Origin: Polyangiaceae bacterium
GTDB lineage: Bacteria; Myxococcota_A; Polyangia; Polyangiales; Polyangiaceae
Direction: 5' to 3'
Length of the DNA stretch: 64,000 nt
Assembly (NCBI GenBank): GCA_016712345.1
Contig: JADJRH010000001.1
Span: forward strand, 4,777,001-4,841,000
Shown here: one piece after another, positions 25,161-34,061 of the stretch
Numbering within the stretch: position 1 is the first letter of the stretch
Layout of the letters: each line of letters begins with the position of its first letter
The notes under the pieces: model-generated
Databases searched by the model: none
What the model was told of the DNA's origin: nothing
The model's input: only the letters and a program-made list of their open reading frames with translations
Program-made: the position numbers and the translations under genes

Positions 25161-27113
25161 ATGTCCACGTCTACCTATCATCAAGGCAAAACCCAACCAT
25201 CCAATTTGACATATCCGTTCCCCCATCATTCAGGGGCGGGGGGCGCGCCCCCCGCAACGCCCCCCGCGCCGCCGGGCAGATTTCACCGGCTTCGCTGTGT
25301 TGGCTCGGTGGTGATCACAGCCCTTCTGTCAGGCCTGTTTACGGCATGTTTGCCCGAAGAACGCCCCGACGATGTCGTGGTAGAAACGTCTCCGCCGGAA
25401 AACTCCGCATCGCAAGGTGATTCAACAAGCGACGAGCCTTCCACATCCACGGAACCTGCCGAAATCGAAGATCCCACATTGGAATGTGCTTCCAATCTAA
25501 CTGAGCAGGCGGGAGCGGTTCTCACCTCGTACTGTTATCGCTGCCACGGTCAGAAAAATCCCGCCACTGCGGGTCTGAATGTGCATGACACTGAGGCCAT
25601 GATCGCCGATGGAATAATCGTTGTCGGCGCACCTGAAAAGTCGCCCCTCTACCAACGCGCCGCTCTTGGAGAAATGCCGCCCACGGGTGAAGAACCGCGC
25701 CCTTCTCCCCCAGAAGTGGAGCTGATTCGACAGTGGATCGCGTGTGGAGCTTCGTACAAAGAACCCGACGAACCGCACACGCCCGTGGGTATCGACGAAG
25801 TGTTTGACCTGATGCGCGCCGACCTCGAGACTCTCTCGCCGGTGCGCAGGGCTCGAACCAGGTATTTCGTCCTTTCCCACCTCTACAATGCAAACCAGTC
25901 CAACACAGCTCTCGAACGCTACCGTCAAGCTCTTTCCAAGCTTACCAACAGCCTGTCGTGGCAGGCCCACGTGACCGTTCCAACCCCTGTTGATTCACCC
26001 CGAAATACGGTGTTTCGCATTGAACTCGACGACTATCAATGGCAGGCGATCGCCGGCATTGCAGGGTCAGACCTTTGGGAGAAGTTATTAAAAAACTACC
26101 CATTCGGCACTCTCTATGAAAATCATCCCGACGCCCAATTTCTTGCCGAAGAAACAAATACAACTCTACCGTGGATCCATGCCGACTGGTTTATCGATGC
26201 CGCGTCCCTCCCACCGCTCTACTACGACATGCTTCGGTTGCCCAACACGGCAACGGCTGTCGAAAAACTTGTTGGAGCGGGCGTGAAAAGCAATATCCAA
26301 AATCGCCTTGTCGCCCGCGCCGGGTTCAACAACTCCGGCGTTGCGCTCCACAATCGCGTTCTTGAACGGCACCCGTCGCTCTTTGGTTCGTATTGGTTGA
26401 GCTACGACTTTTCGTCTTCAGTCGGTGTACGCAACGTGTTCGAAAACCCTGTCGGACCCGTTCTTTCCGTGGGCGCACCGTCCCAATTTGTCCACGACGG
26501 AGGTGAAGCGATCTTCACCCTACCCAACGGCCTCCACGCGTTTGCGATTTATACAGCCGGCGGAGCGCGAATCGACGCGGCGCCCACCAACATTGTGTCC
26601 GACCCCAAACAAAATGACGGCGCCGTTCGAGCGGGTAGATCGTGCATGTCCTGCCATATCGACGGCATTCTCCTAAAAGACGACCTCGTCCGAAGTCACG
26701 TTGTGACACACCAGGCGTCGTTTAACGAAGAGGTGTTTCAGGCCGCTTTGGATCTCTACCCAATCGCAGAAGAAATGGCAGATTTGCAGTTGTCTGACAG
26801 GGACGACTACATTGCCGCGCGCGCCGAGGCGGGCGCCGACGCGGGAGGGGTAGACCCCGTGTTTGACAGAAGTGAAGACTTTGAGTTGTCACTCAACTTG
26901 GACCGCGCCGCCGCCGAACTTTGGACTGACCCAAAAACGCTCAAAGCCGTGATTGAGCAAAATCCTACCCTGTCTGTCAAACTCGGCCCCTTGGTTTCAA
27001 AACCCAACGGCCTTGTGGAGAGGCTGGTTTTCGAAACCGCCTTTCCAGAGTTGGTATGTGCCATCGGCGACGCCACACCCTTCGTCAAGGCCGCCAAAAA
27101 GCCCTGCCAGTAG
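25161..27113 (+). CDS. c-type cytochrome domain lipoprotein (planctomycete-type)
   Basis: 650 residues. The ATG at 25161 has a strong AGGAGG five bases upstream. A 45-residue polar leader precedes the hydrophobic segment and lipobox ('LFTAC', Cys63). A first haem c site is CYRCHG (Cys125/Cys128/His129), with 'AMIADGIIVVGAPEKSPLYQRAALGEMPPTG' as in PSCyt1-type planctomycete cytochrome domains. A second site is CMSCH (495-499). The bulk between them is unassigned. The protein is probably lipid-anchored and faces the periplasm; electron-transfer function is inference from the haem sites. A dispersed repeat begins immediately after the stop. Confidence 0.75.
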   Translation: MSTSTYHQGKTQPSNLTYPFPHHSGAGGAPPATPPAPPGRFHRLRCVGSVVITALLSGLFTACLPEERPDDVVVETSPPENSASQGDSTSDEPSTSTEPAEIEDPTLECASNLTEQAGAVLTSYCYRCHGQKNPATAGLNVHDTEAMIADGIIVVGAPEKSPLYQRAALGEMPPTGEEPRPSPPEVELIRQWIACGASYKEPDEPHTPVGIDEVFDLMRADLETLSPVRRARTRYFVLSHLYNANQSNTALERYRQALSKLTNSLSWQAHVTVPTPVDSPRNTVFRIELDDYQWQAIAGIAGSDLWEKLLKNYPFGTLYENHPDAQFLAEETNTTLPWIHADWFIDAASLPPLYYDMLRLPNTATAVEKLVGAGVKSNIQNRLVARAGFNNSGVALHNRVLERHPSLFGSYWLSYDFSSSVGVRNVFENPVGPVLSVGAPSQFVHDGGEAIFTLPNGLHAFAIYTAGGARIDAAPTNIVSDPKQNDGAVRAGRSCMSCHIDGILLKDDLVRSHVVTHQASFNEEVFQAALDLYPIAEEMADLQLSDRDDYIAARAEAGADAGGVDPVFDRSEDFELSLNLDRAAAELWTDPKTLKAVIEQNPTLSVKLGPLVSKPNGLVERLVFETAFPELVCAIGDATPFVKAAKKPCQ

Positions 27114-27116
27114 CGT

Positions 27117-27662
27117 CATGCCAAGACCTGACGCGTTTCGACACCCGTGACGTCTCTTCACCACAGAATCACAGAGAACACGGAGGGACACGGAGTTTTT
27201 TGTTTCTTTCGCTGCAATGGGTACACATATCCGTGATCCCAATCCTGACAGGTGATGGACGACGCTGTGCGAGCCTATTGCAGCCTAAAATACAAAAAAA
27301 CTCCGTGGATCTCCGTGATCTCCGTGCCTCCTAGGTAACTTCCCTTTAGCGGAACGTTCTGCAAGGCACGGATCCAGTCTTGTCGAGACGTTTGGGACAC
27401 CCTTGCCCGTCGCCAAGCGGAAAAGCGAACAGCGTGGCGCGTCGGGTTCTCCAGATGGAGTTCTGTGGCGAGCGCAGCCACGACGAAAACGAGAGACCGG
27501 CGAGACCGGTGGATGGCGACGTGATGGACATCTCAAGTCGCCGGACCTCCCAGAACGGGCTCTTTTCTGCTGCATCGACAACTCAACCGCAACGAGTTAC
27601 TCGCCGTTCGAATGAGGCGCATGCGCCGCTGGGGAACTCCGCGTTGAATACAACGTGTCAGG
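27117..27662 (+). repeat. Dispersed structured repeat, copy 1 (modules A+B)
   Basis: A non-coding block of ~545 bases nearly identical to 35651-36200. Module A (to about 27345) is a nested inverted repeat: ACACGGAG...TTTTTTGT pairs outside with ACAAAAAAACTCCGTG, and GCTGCAAT (27211-27218) pairs inside with ATTGCAGC (27277-27284). It carries the CACAGAG/CACGGAG words known from repeats in many environmental genomes. Module B (about 27361-27560) begins at GGCACGGATCC and contains the hairpin ACCGG-CGAGA-CCGGT. No transposase or terminal target duplication was recognised. Lies between the cytochrome gene and gltB. Confidence 0.85.
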
Positions 27663-27769
27663 TGGTCATAAAAATGATGCGTCGCGACAAAACAGGACTG
27701 TTTTTTTGACGCGGTTTGGCATAACGTGCCCGCGGCAGGTTCACCAAAACACTGCCAAGGACGTTTGCC

Positions 27770-30700
27770 GTGACTGCTTCTGCCCTGCCTCCCCGCCAAG
27801 GCCTATACAACCCAAGCCACGAACACGACGCATGTGGGCTCGGGTTCATCGCAAATATCCTCGATAAAAAGAGCCACGCTATTGTTTCGCAGGCCCTTCA
27901 AATCTTAATCAACCTTACCCATCGCGGCGCTGTCGGGGCCGATCCTTTGCACGGCGATGGAGCGGGCATCGTCCTTCAAGTCCCCCACACTTTTTTCGTT
28001 GAAGAGTGCGCCGCTCTTAAAATCACTCTGCCAGACCCGGGTGAATACGGCGTTGCCATGGTGTTTTTGCCGCGCGATCCCGGAGCGCGCGCCGCCTGCG
28101 AACACGAACTTGAACGCGCCGTTATCGCCGAAGGTCAAGAAGTGCTCGGTTGGCGCAGCGTGCCTGTCAACAACGCGGGCCTCGGTGAAAATGTCAAAGC
28201 GAGTGAACCTGTCATTCGCCAACTCTTTGTGGCCCGCGGCCTCTCAACTCCAGATGTTGAAGCGTTTGAACGCAAGCTCTACGTCATTCGAAAGCGCGCC
28301 GGACACGCCATTCGCGCCCTGAATATCTCCAACGCCGGGCAGTTTTATGTGCCCAGTTTTTCAGCGCGAACCATTGTGTATAAGGGCATGTTGCTCGCCC
28401 ATCAGGTGGGAGAGTTTTACCTCGACCTCAAAGATGAACGGGTAGAGTCCGCGCTTGCCATGGTGCACCAGCGCTTTTCAACAAACACGTTTCCCACATG
28501 GGATTTGGCGCATCCCTTTAGATTAATCGCGCACAATGGGGAGATCAATACCCTGCGCGGCAATGTCAACTGGATAAGAGCGCGCCAACAAAACATTGCT
28601 TCCAAGCTGCTCGGTGAAGGGTTGTATAAAATCTGGCCCCTCATCTACGACGGTCAGAGTGACTCGGCCTCTTTTGATAACGCGCTCGAACTGCTCTACT
28701 TCGGTGGATACTCCCTTCCCCATGCGATGATGCTCATGATCCCCGAGGCTTGGGCCGATAACCCCCTCATGGATGACAAGCGCCGCGCGTTCTACGAGTA
28801 CCACGCCGCCCTTATGGAACCGTGGGATGGTCCTGCCGCCATGGCCTTTACAGACGGCCGAGTCATCGGCGCCATGCTCGATCGAAATGGCCTTCGCCCG
28901 GCAAGGTACATTCTCACCGACGATGACCATGTGATTTTAGCTTCTGAAGCAGGCGTTCTCGACATTCCAGAACGAAAAATAAAAAAGAAGTGGCGCCTTC
29001 AACCCGGTAAGATGTTGCTCATCGACCTTGATGAAGGCCGAATTATCGACGACAAAGACCTCAAAAACAGGTACGCCAAACACCGACCTTACCAAAAGTG
29101 GCTCGACAGAACGCAACTGCGCCTCGGTGATATTCCCACGCCCGACAGTGTGCCTGTTCCCGATGGAAACAAGCTTTTAGATCGCCAACAGGCCTTTGGG
29201 TATACCCAAGAAGACTTGCGTCTCATTTTGGCTCCCATGGCCGCCACAGGTCAAGAAGCCGTGGGTAGTATGGGTGATGATACTCCGCTCGCTGTATTGT
29301 CAGACAAACCCAAACCCCTCTATAACTACTTTAGGCAGCTCTTTGCCCAGGTAACCAATCCTCCCATTGACCCTATTCGCGAAGAAACGGTCATGTCGCT
29401 CGTGTCGTTTATCGGCCCGCGCCCCAACATTTTGGCCCTTGATGAGAGCGGTCCAAACATGCGCCTGGAGGTGAGCCAACCCATTCTCACCTTCGAAGAT
29501 ATGGAAAAGCTTCGCCGGGCCGAAGAACTCACAAAAGGGCATTTCAGGTCGGTGGTTTTGTCCATGTGTTACCCCGCTTCGTGGGGCGCGTCGGGGATGG
29601 AAGCGGCGCTCGCCAAGCTCTCGGCCGACGCTGAAAATGTCGTTCGCGGCGGTGGGGTCAACATTATCATCCTGTCCGATCGCGAGGTGGGAAAAGACCA
29701 CATTGCCATTCCGGCTCTCCTAGCCACAAGCGACGTTCACCAACACCTCGTGCGCGCCGGGCTCAGAACTCGAACAGGCTTGGTTGTTGAAACCGGATCC
29801 GCGCGCGAAGTGCATCATTTTGCCCTCCTTGCGGGCTACGGAGCCGAAGCCATTCATCCCAACTTGGCGTTTGCCACGTTGGGTACACTCGGTGATCTTC
29901 TACCCAATGGGTGTACTCATCAAGAAGCCTCCGCCCGTTATATCAAAGCCATCTCCAAAGGGCTCCTCAAGGTCATGTCCAAAATGGGCATTTCCACCTA
30001 CCAGTCCTATTGCGGTGCCCAAATTTTTGAAGCCGTCGGCCTCAAGTCGTCGTTCGTCGATAAATACTTCACGGGCACATCGTCGGTTGTGGAGGGCATT
30101 GGTCTGCAAGAAATTGCAGAAGAAACATTTCGCCTCCACCAGCTCGCCTACGGTGATGCGGATTTGCTCAAAAACGACCTCGAACCCGGTGGAGATTACG
30201 CCTACCGCGTTCGGGGTGAACGTCACATGTGGACACCCGAGTCCATTTCAAAACTTCAACATGCCACCCGCTCGGGCAATCCTCAAACGTACAAAGAGTA
30301 TAGTCAACTCATCAATGATCAGAGCCGGCGTTTAATGACCCTTCGCGGCCTTTTTGAAATCAAAACGGCCCACCAACCCATCGATCTGTCCGAAGTGGAG
30401 CCCGCGTCTGAAATTGTCAAACGGTTTGCCACCGGCGCTATGTCGCTCGGGTCCATCTCGCATCAAGCCCATTCTACCCTTGCCATCGCCATGAACCGCA
30501 TCGGCGGCAAATCCAACACCGGTGAAGGGGGTGAAGACCCGGAGCGGTATAAACCCCTTCCAAGCGGTGACTCCATGCGGTCGGCCATTAAACAGGTGGC
30601 CGCGGGTAGGTTTGGCGTCACCGCAGAATATCTCGTCAACGCCGACGACATTCAGATCAAAATGGCTCAGGGGGCAAAACCGGGTGAAGGTGGACAACTG

Positions 30701-32377
30701 CCCGGTCACAAGGTGAGCGAATACATCGCCAAAATAAGGCATTCTATTCCCGGTGTGGGTCTGATTTCTCCTCCTCCCCATCACGATATCTACTCTATTG
30801 AAGACTTGGCGCAGCTCATTCACGACCTGAAAAACGTCAACCCGCGCGCTCGCATCAGCGTCAAGTTGGTGTCTGAAGTGGGCGTTGGCACCATTGCAGC
30901 GGGCGTTGCCAAGGCCCACGCCGACCATGTGACCATTTCAGGTCACGACGGCGGCACCGGTGCTTCTCCCCTTTCATCTGTAAAATACGCGGGCGCCCCG
31001 TGGGAGCTGGGGCTCGCCGAGGCCCAACAAACGCTTGTGCTCAACCGCCTTCGCGGTCGCATTTTTGTTCAGGCCGACGGCCAAATGAAAACCGGGCGTG
31101 ACGTGGTGGTCGCGGCTCTCCTCGGCGCCGACGAAATGGGGTTTGCCACCGCACCTCTTGTGGTTGAAGGCTGCATCATGATGCGCAAATGCCACCTGAA
31201 TACCTGCCCGGTGGGCATTGCCACCCAAGATCCAGAATTGGTAAAGCGCTTTGCAGGCAAACCTGAACACGTTATCAATTATTTCTTCTTCGTTGCCGAA
31301 GAAGTGCGCGGGTACATGGCCCAAATGGGCTTTCGAACCTTTGCCGAAATGGTGGGTCGATCCGACATGCTCGACGTGCGCCGAGGCGTGGAGCATTACA
31401 AGGCCCGCGGGCTCGACTTTTCGCGCGTTTTATACCGACCGCACGCACCGCCCGGTGTGGCCATCCGCGCGAGTGAATCGCAGGATCACGGCCTTGAAAA
31501 AGCCTTGGATCACCGCTTAATTGAAGAAGCCACACCCGCCCTTGTCAACCAGGTTCCCGTTGCGTTTGACGTTCCCATTCGCAATATCCACCGAGCCGTC
31601 GGCGCCATGTTGTCGGGTGAAGTGGCGCGCCGGTATGGCCATTCAGGTTTGCGCGACGACACCATTCGAATCACAGCGCGCGGAACCGCAGGCGGCAGTT
31701 TCGGAGCGTTTTTAGCGCGTGGAATTACCCTGGAGCTTGAAGGTCAAGCCAACGACTACGTGGGTAAAGGATTGTCAGGGGGTAGAATTATCGCCTACCC
31801 ACCGCGCGACTGCCCCATTGTCCCAGAAGAAAACATCATTGTTGGAAACACCGTTTTGTACGGTGCCATTTCGGGTGAAGTGTACCTTCGCGGTGTTGCG
31901 GGTGAACGGTTTGCCGTTCGCAATTCAGGTGCCCACGCCGTTGTGGAAGGAACGGGCGATCACGGTTGTGAGTACATGACAGGTGGCACCGTGATTGTGC
32001 TTGGAAAAGCGGGTCGAAACTTTGCCGCAGGCATGAGCGGTGGAGTGGCCTACGTCATGGACACATCGGGCGACTTCAAACTCCGTTGCAACCGTCAAAT
32101 GGTCGACTTGGAGCCCCTCTTAAACGACGACCACCTCCCCCCCGATGCGCTTCTGCACGAGGGGAAAACCGACGCGGCCGTGGTTCGCGATTTGTTGGCA
32201 AAACACTTTTTCTATACAGGCAGCGCGCGGGCGCGCGCCATCTTGGATGACTTTGAAAAATATAGAACGCAGTTTGTAAAGGTCATGCCTCGTGAATACC
32301 GCCGCGTTCTTCTAGAAGCAAAACAAGCAATGGCAGCCACCCCACCTCTTGCGAAGCACGGCTTCAGGTCTTGTTGA
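27770..32377 (+). CDS. gltB: Glutamate synthase (NADPH) large subunit
   Basis: 1535 residues from GTG 27770, with an AAGGA site nine bases upstream. It takes the amide group of glutamine and makes glutamate from 2-oxoglutarate, together with the small subunit encoded next. Class II amidotransferase: after a 21-residue propeptide the nucleophile is Cys22 in 'EHDACGLGF'. The central and FMN/synthase domains follow ('SIEDLAQLIHDLKNVNPRARISVKLVS', 'SGHDGGTGASPL'). The 3Fe-4S cysteines are in 'CIMMRKCHLNTCPVGIA'. The C-terminal GXGXG beta-helix domain is complete. The last ~8 residues (AKHGFRSC) are encoded by sequence belonging to a module B repeat copy, so the native tail has been replaced. Confidence 0.97.
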   Translation: MTASALPPRQGLYNPSHEHDACGLGFIANILDKKSHAIVSQALQILINLTHRGAVGADPLHGDGAGIVLQVPHTFFVEECAALKITLPDPGEYGVAMVFLPRDPGARAACEHELERAVIAEGQEVLGWRSVPVNNAGLGENVKASEPVIRQLFVARGLSTPDVEAFERKLYVIRKRAGHAIRALNISNAGQFYVPSFSARTIVYKGMLLAHQVGEFYLDLKDERVESALAMVHQRFSTNTFPTWDLAHPFRLIAHNGEINTLRGNVNWIRARQQNIASKLLGEGLYKIWPLIYDGQSDSASFDNALELLYFGGYSLPHAMMLMIPEAWADNPLMDDKRRAFYEYHAALMEPWDGPAAMAFTDGRVIGAMLDRNGLRPARYILTDDDHVILASEAGVLDIPERKIKKKWRLQPGKMLLIDLDEGRIIDDKDLKNRYAKHRPYQKWLDRTQLRLGDIPTPDSVPVPDGNKLLDRQQAFGYTQEDLRLILAPMAATGQEAVGSMGDDTPLAVLSDKPKPLYNYFRQLFAQVTNPPIDPIREETVMSLVSFIGPRPNILALDESGPNMRLEVSQPILTFEDMEKLRRAEELTKGHFRSVVLSMCYPASWGASGMEAALAKLSADAENVVRGGGVNIIILSDREVGKDHIAIPALLATSDVHQHLVRAGLRTRTGLVVETGSAREVHHFALLAGYGAEAIHPNLAFATLGTLGDLLPNGCTHQEASARYIKAISKGLLKVMSKMGISTYQSYCGAQIFEAVGLKSSFVDKYFTGTSSVVEGIGLQEIAEETFRLHQLAYGDADLLKNDLEPGGDYAYRVRGERHMWTPESISKLQHATRSGNPQTYKEYSQLINDQSRRLMTLRGLFEIKTAHQPIDLSEVEPASEIVKRFATGAMSLGSISHQAHSTLAIAMNRIGGKSNTGEGGEDPERYKPLPSGDSMRSAIKQVAAGRFGVTAEYLVNADDIQIKMAQGAKPGEGGQLPGHKVSEYIAKIRHSIPGVGLISPPPHHDIYSIEDLAQLIHDLKNVNPRARISVKLVSEVGVGTIAAGVAKAHADHVTISGHDGGTGASPLSSVKYAGAPWELGLAEAQQTLVLNRLRGRIFVQADGQMKTGRDVVVAALLGADEMGFATAPLVVEGCIMMRKCHLNTCPVGIATQDPELVKRFAGKPEHVINYFFFVAEEVRGYMAQMGFRTFAEMVGRSDMLDVRRGVEHYKARGLDFSRVLYRPHAPPGVAIRASESQDHGLEKALDHRLIEEATPALVNQVPVAFDVPIRNIHRAVGAMLSGEVARRYGHSGLRDDTIRITARGTAGGSFGAFLARGITLELEGQANDYVGKGLSGGRIIAYPPRDCPIVPEENIIVGNTVLYGAISGEVYLRGVAGERFAVRNSGAHAVVEGTGDHGCEYMTGGTVIVLGKAGRNFAAGMSGGVAYVMDTSGDFKLRCNRQMVDLEPLLNDDHLPPDALLHEGKTDAAVVRDLLAKHFFYTGSARARAILDDFEKYRTQFVKVMPREYRRVLLEAKQAMAATPPLAKHGFRSC

Positions 32378-32560
32378 AACCTATGGGACACCCTTGCCCG
32401 TTGCCGCGTGGAAAAGCGAAGAGCGCGGCCTTGCAGCCTTCTCCACGAGGTGTTTTGTGGAATCGCGGCCGAGGCGAAAACGAGAGTCCGGCGAGACCGG
32501 CGTCCGGCGATGTCGGGGTTACCCAGAGTCGCCAAACCTCACGGGTGGGAGATCGCTGCT
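32350..32560 (+). repeat. Divergent module B copy between gltB and gltD
   Basis: This region aligns with module B of the two large repeat copies. It shares GCACGG..TC.AG.CTTGT, then GGGACACCCTTGCCCGT (32387-32403), GGAAAAGCGAA, then 'GAGGCGAAAACGAGAG.CCGGCGAGACCGG', and finally AGTCGCC..ACCTC. It lacks module A. It is more diverged than copies 1 and 2 are from each other, so it is older. It overlaps the 3' end of gltB by about 28 bases and fills nearly all of the 219-base gap before gltD. Confidence 0.8.
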
Positions 32561-32596
32561 TTGAGAAAAGGCGCCGCCGCGCCCGAGAGGTAAGCC

Positions 32597-34030
32597 ATGG
32601 GTAAGGTCACCGGCTTTTTAGAAGTAAAGCGCGCCGAAGCGCCGCAAATGCCTGTGCAGGAGCGCATTCAACACTACCGTGAGTTGGCATTGCCCATGGC
32701 TCCCAACGCCGTGGCAACGCAGGCCTCCCGCTGTATGGACTGCGGTATACCGTTTTGTCAAAACGGCTGCCCAGTCAACAACATCATTCCCGACTGGAAT
32801 GACCTTGTTTACCGAGACCAGTGGAAACGCGCCCTCGGAATTTTATCCTCCACCAACAACTTCCCTGAAGTGACGGGGAGAGTGTGCCCAGCGCCGTGTG
32901 AGGCCGCGTGCACCCTGAATATCAACGACCAACCCGTTACGATCAAGACCATTGAACAAACCATTATCGAGCGCGGCTTTCAAGAAGGATGGGTTACCCC
33001 CCAAACGCCCACAAGTCGCACCGGAAAACGGGTAGCGATTGTGGGGTCGGGGCCGGCCGGGCTTTCATGCGCTCAACAACTTGCCCGTGCAGGTCATACG
33101 GTCAGCGTGTTTGAAAAGGCTGATCGAATCGGCGGATTGCTTCGCTACGGAATCCCCGATTTTAAGCTCGAAAAACATATACTAGACAGGCGACTTTCTC
33201 AACTTCTTGCGGAAGGGGTTACCTTCCATACCAGTGTACATGTGGGGGTCAACCTTCCCGGCGCCGATCTCGTGCGCGACTTTGACGCGGTGGTTCTTGC
33301 GGGCGGGGCCGAACACCCGCGCGATCTACCCGTGCCGGGGCGCGAGTTGGAAGGTGTACACTTTGCGATGGAGTATCTGCGCCAGCAAAACCGACGCGTT
33401 GCGGGCGACGAAGTGCCCAACCAAATTGTTGCCACGGGCAAACATGTGGTGGTGCTCGGCGGTGGGGATACAGGGTCGGACTGTATAGGAACAGCCATTC
33501 GTCAGGGCGCCTTGTCGGTGACCAATTTTGAGTTGATGCCCGAGCCGCCTGACCTCGAAAACAAGGCTCTTACATGGCCTCTGTGGCCCAACAAACTGCG
33601 CACTTCGTCGTCGCACGCAGAAGGCGCTGCAAGGCAGTTCGCCGTCGTTACCAAAGGCTTTTCAGGAGAAGATGGCAAGGTGAAAACCCTGCACGCCGCG
33701 CGCTTGGATTTTCGCCCCGACGAAACGGGAGTGGTTCGACCCGTTGAAATTCCGGGGTCTGAATTTAGCGTTCCCGCGGATCTGGTTTTGCTAGCGCTTG
33801 GATATCTCCACCCTGTAAAACAAGGTTTGCTCCAAGAACTTGGTATTGACCTAGATGCGCGTGGCAACGTCAAAGCGTCGGCCCCGTGTTACGTCACCAA
33901 CCATCCCAAAGTGTTTGCCGCGGGTGACATGCGCCGCGGTCAGTCGCTTGTGGTGTGGGCTATACGGGAAGGACGGGAAGCCGCCCGCGCCGTGGATGAA
34001 TTTCTCATGGGATCCACCAACCTCGCATAG
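32597..34030 (+). CDS. gltD: Glutamate synthase small subunit
   Basis: 477 residues, the normal length. ATG 32597 has a GAGAGG site. The N-terminal 4Fe-4S domain has 'CMDCGIPFCQNGCPVNNIIPDWNDLV' and 'CPAPCEAACTL'. An FAD Rossmann motif is 'VAIVGSGPAGLSCA' and an NAD(P) motif is 'VVVLGGGDTGSDCIG'. 'LALGY' and 'VFAAGDMRRGQSLVVWAIREGR' complete the pyridine nucleotide-disulphide oxidoreductase fold. It passes electrons from NADPH to the large subunit. Same strand as gltB, 219 bases apart, with a module B repeat in the gap; whether the two are still co-transcribed through it is not shown by the sequence. Confidence 0.96.
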   Translation: MGKVTGFLEVKRAEAPQMPVQERIQHYRELALPMAPNAVATQASRCMDCGIPFCQNGCPVNNIIPDWNDLVYRDQWKRALGILSSTNNFPEVTGRVCPAPCEAACTLNINDQPVTIKTIEQTIIERGFQEGWVTPQTPTSRTGKRVAIVGSGPAGLSCAQQLARAGHTVSVFEKADRIGGLLRYGIPDFKLEKHILDRRLSQLLAEGVTFHTSVHVGVNLPGADLVRDFDAVVLAGGAEHPRDLPVPGRELEGVHFAMEYLRQQNRRVAGDEVPNQIVATGKHVVVLGGGDTGSDCIGTAIRQGALSVTNFELMPEPPDLENKALTWPLWPNKLRTSSSHAEGAARQFAVVTKGFSGEDGKVKTLHAARLDFRPDETGVVRPVEIPGSEFSVPADLVLLALGYLHPVKQGLLQELGIDLDARGNVKASAPCYVTNHPKVFAAGDMRRGQSLVVWAIREGREAARAVDEFLMGSTNLA

Positions 34031-34061
34031 TAGCTTGCCTCTCATACCGTCGAGGTGAATC

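Noticed and set aside
24975..25229. Small minus-strand frame upstream of the cytochrome lipoprotein gene
   Set aside because: No ribosome site and it overlaps the strong Shine-Dalgarno and start of the opposite gene.
27285..27581. Open frames inside the dispersed repeat, also at 35818-36114
   Set aside because: The same frames recur because the DNA is repeated; sequence is Arg/Ser-rich with no ribosome site, and stem conservation favours a non-coding role.
30332..30928. 198-codon frame opposite gltB
   Set aside because: Shadow of a highly conserved enzyme gene.
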